Assembly: GCA_905480565.1 (NCBI GenBank)
Contig: CAJQQW010000074.1
Coordinates: 1 to 8,366, forward strand
Length of the DNA: 8,366 bases
Direction of reading: 5' to 3'
Origin: an uncultured Halioglobus sp.
GTDB lineage: Bacteria; Pseudomonadota; Gammaproteobacteria; Pseudomonadales; Halieaceae
Shown here: piece after piece, positions 6,851 through 8,366 of the stretch
Numbering within the stretch: position 1 is the first letter of the stretch
Layout of the letters: every line of letters begins with the position of its first letter
Program-made: the position numbers and the translations under genes
The notes under the pieces: model-generated
Databases searched by the model: none
Told to the model about the DNA's origin: nothing
Seen by the model: the letters and a program-made list of their open reading frames with translations, nothing else

Positions 6851-8245
6851 TCAGTCGGGCACTTTGAGCCCAATGAACAGGGGCGAACCCTGACGAATCA
6901 GGCGCAGCGGCACGGATTGTCCACCCTTAAGCTTTTTGACAACGTTCTCAAACACCTTCACGCTCTTTATTGGCTGAGTGTCCACCAAAGTGATGAGGTC
7001 TCCCACCCTGACTCCTGCCTCTGCAGCGGATGAGCCAGGCACTACCCCGCGAACAATGACGCCTCCGCTGATGCCGTTCTGCTCCAGGTTCTGCGCATCA
7101 ACCGCTTCAACCGTCATTCCCAGCCGACCGCCGCCGGCAGCACCAGACTTACCGTTTGCGCTTGCCTGTTTCTCATCGGCACCCAATCCGCCGACCTTCA
7201 CTTCCCGAGTAAGTCGCTTTCTGTCGCGCATAATCTCAACCGCGACTTCCTTGCCTGGCGTAACCAAACCAACGATATGTGGCAGCGATGCAGAAGTGGG
7301 GATCGAGCTGTCATCAAATGTCACGATAATATCGCCACTTTCCAGCCCCGCATCTTCTGCCGGGCTGCCCGGTGACACAGAGACCACCAGAGCGCCCTCA
7401 GGCCTATCCAGACCGAATGAATCCGCCAAGCTCTTATCAACATCCTGTATTGTTACGCCCAACCAACCTCGAGTCACACGACCTTTTTCCTTGAGCTGTT
7501 CCACCACATTGCGAGCGACAGGCGCGGGTACGGCAAACGACAGACCAATAGAACCGCCGCTACGAGTAAAAATCTGCGAATTGACGCCGACGACTTTTCC
7601 TGCGAGGTTGAATAAAGGCCCCCCCGAATTCCCCGGGTTGATTGCCACATCAGACTGTATAAAAGGCACATAGTTCTCATTTTCGCGGGTAGGCAGGCTG
7701 CGCCCTTTTCCGCTGATAATGCCCGCGGATACAGAGTAATCGAGGCCAAACGGGCTGCCGATGGCCAATACCCATTCACCGACCTCCAGTGCGTCGTCAT
7801 CGGCAAGCTCCACCATCGGCAGGTCTGAGCCCTCAATCCGCAACAGGGCGAGATCGGAGCGCGGATCCGTACCCACAATTTCAGCCGTGTACTCACTGCG
7901 ATCAATCATTCGCACGAGCACACTATCCGCCCCTTCTACAACATGATTATTAGTCACGATGTAGCCATCTTCGGAGATAATAAAACCAGACCCCAGGCCC
8001 ATGCGTTCCTGACCCGGCGGCGGGCCGCCCCTGAACTCAAAAAATCTACGCAGCTCTTCCGGCATTTGGGGGTTGCCATCGACTGGGCCGGGCTCGGCCT
8101 GTTCTACCAAAATTTTGACTACCGCAGGCGATTTCTCGCGCACAATATCGGTGAAGTCGGGCAACCCGGTGAGTGCTAATGACGCGCCAGACCAGACGAT
8201 CAGCCACACCAGAAACGTACTTTTGAGAAACGCTTTAACACTCAT
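6851..8245 (-). CDS. mucD: Periplasmic serine endoprotease DegP/HtrA (MucD-like)
   Basis: HtrA-family proteases degrade or refold misfolded envelope proteins in the periplasm; in Pseudomonas MucD also restrains the AlgU (sigma-E) response. The 464 residues begin with a signal peptide (about 1-24, basic VKAFLKS then a hydrophobic core, likely cut after ASLA). The trypsin-like domain has all three catalytic residues: His101 in TNNHVV, Asp131 in SDLALL and Ser207 in NPGNSGGP. Two PDZ domains follow, at about 258-350 and 375-460, separated by a Gly/Ala/Ser-rich linker (about 355-373). The length is that of MucD/DegQ-type proteins, and placement just before lepA is the Pseudomonas mucD position; degP would be an acceptable name. 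The ATG at 8243-8245 opens the signal peptide, 31 nt after the upstream stop, with only a weak TGGA ribosome site. The stop TGA is at 6851-6853. Confidence 0.95.
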   Translation of the reverse strand: MSVKAFLKSTFLVWLIVWSGASLALTGLPDFTDIVREKSPAVVKILVEQAEPGPVDGNPQMPEELRRFFEFRGGPPPGQERMGLGSGFIISEDGYIVTNNHVVEGADSVLVRMIDRSEYTAEIVGTDPRSDLALLRIEGSDLPMVELADDDALEVGEWVLAIGSPFGLDYSVSAGIISGKGRSLPTRENENYVPFIQSDVAINPGNSGGPLFNLAGKVVGVNSQIFTRSGGSIGLSFAVPAPVARNVVEQLKEKGRVTRGWLGVTIQDVDKSLADSFGLDRPEGALVVSVSPGSPAEDAGLESGDIIVTFDDSSIPTSASLPHIVGLVTPGKEVAVEIMRDRKRLTREVKVGGLGADEKQASANGKSGAAGGGRLGMTVEAVDAQNLEQNGISGGVIVRGVVPGSSAAEAGVRVGDLITLVDTQPIKSVKVFENVVKKLKGGQSVPLRLIRQGSPLFIGLKVPD

Positions 8246-8276
8246 AAGAAAAATCCAGAAAAATAACGGTTACGTG

Positions 8277-8366
8277 TTAGTTTAAGGTTTCAACCTGAGA
8301 ATAATCAGGCGCTACGGCCATCACACGCCCTTGCAACAGCGGCTGGTAGGCAGGGTCATCATGGTG
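8277..8366 (-). CDS. C-terminal end of an unidentified gene upstream of degP
   Basis: Only the last 29 codons and a TAA stop (8277-8279) are inside the window. This is the one minus-strand frame open up to the edge; the other two hit stops early. The end reads HHDDPAYQPLLQGR and then VMAVAPDYSQVETLN. It does not resemble the C-terminus expected of MucB/RseB. The short, polar tail with an LLQGRVMAVAPD stretch is loosely reminiscent of the end of MucA/RseA-type anti-sigma factors, and a sigma-E regulator is what gene order predicts here, but this is too little sequence to name it. The 31-nt gap to degP suggests a shared transcript. Confidence 0.5.
   Translation of the reverse strand, partial: HHDDPAYQPLLQGRVMAVAPDYSQVETLN

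Noticed and set aside
6978..7673. A 231-codon open frame on the plus strand, opposite degP
   Set aside because: It lies wholly antisense to a degP with complete catalytic residues and two PDZ domains. Its translation is Ser/Pro/Thr-rich low-complexity sequence with no recognisable domain, as expected from the opposite strand of a GC-rich gene.
1..8366. tRNA or rRNA genes, insertion sequences, CRISPR arrays, prophage or defence genes
   Set aside because: The window is almost fully covered by recognised housekeeping genes on one strand; the two gaps are 131 nt or shorter and show none of these.

Overview
The window is a compact, one-directional housekeeping block from a gammaproteobacterium. 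Every supported gene lies on the minus strand, so transcription runs from high to low coordinates. The order is: C-terminal end of an unidentified gene, then degP/mucD-type protease, lepA, lepB, a DUF4845 membrane protein, rnc, era, recO, cysM (broken by one frameshift), and the N-terminal third of an (p)ppGpp synthetase recognised as relA. The lepA-lepB-rnc-era-recO order is the classical gammaproteobacterial one. A MucD-like protease directly before lepA and a DUF4845 gene between lepB and rnc recall Pseudomonas and its marine relatives (Pseudomonadales/Cellvibrionales sensu lato). That placement is inference from gene order and protein resemblance, not a database result.

Region by region. 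8277-8366 holds the last 29 codons of a gene I cannot name; in related genomes this spot belongs to the sigma-E regulator cluster (rseA/B/C or mucA/B/C). 6851-8245 is a periplasmic HtrA protease with two PDZ domains. 6720-6850 is the larger of the two real intergenic gaps; it holds a GC-rich hairpin and a possible promoter for lepA. From 6719 down to 1312, lepA, lepB, DUF4845, rnc, era and recO are packed with gaps of 3-26 nt or an 11-nt overlap, as expected of one operon. 1211-1311 separates recO from cysM and carries a consensus -10 box embedded in a perfect 7-7-7 inverted repeat, so cysM-relA probably forms its own transcription unit. relA starts 6 nt after cysM, with its Shine-Dalgarno inside the last cysM codons, and runs off the window.

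Functionally the block joins envelope quality control (DegP, LepB), translation and ribosome maturation (LepA/EF4, RNase III, Era), recombination repair (RecO), cysteine synthesis (CysM) and the stringent response (RelA). I found no undescribed system, mobile element, CRISPR array or RNA gene. The points worth a second look are the cysM frameshift, the palindrome over the cysM -10 box, the shortened synteny on both sides of cysM (no pdxJ/acpS after recO, no rlmD before relA), and the unidentified gene end upstream of degP.
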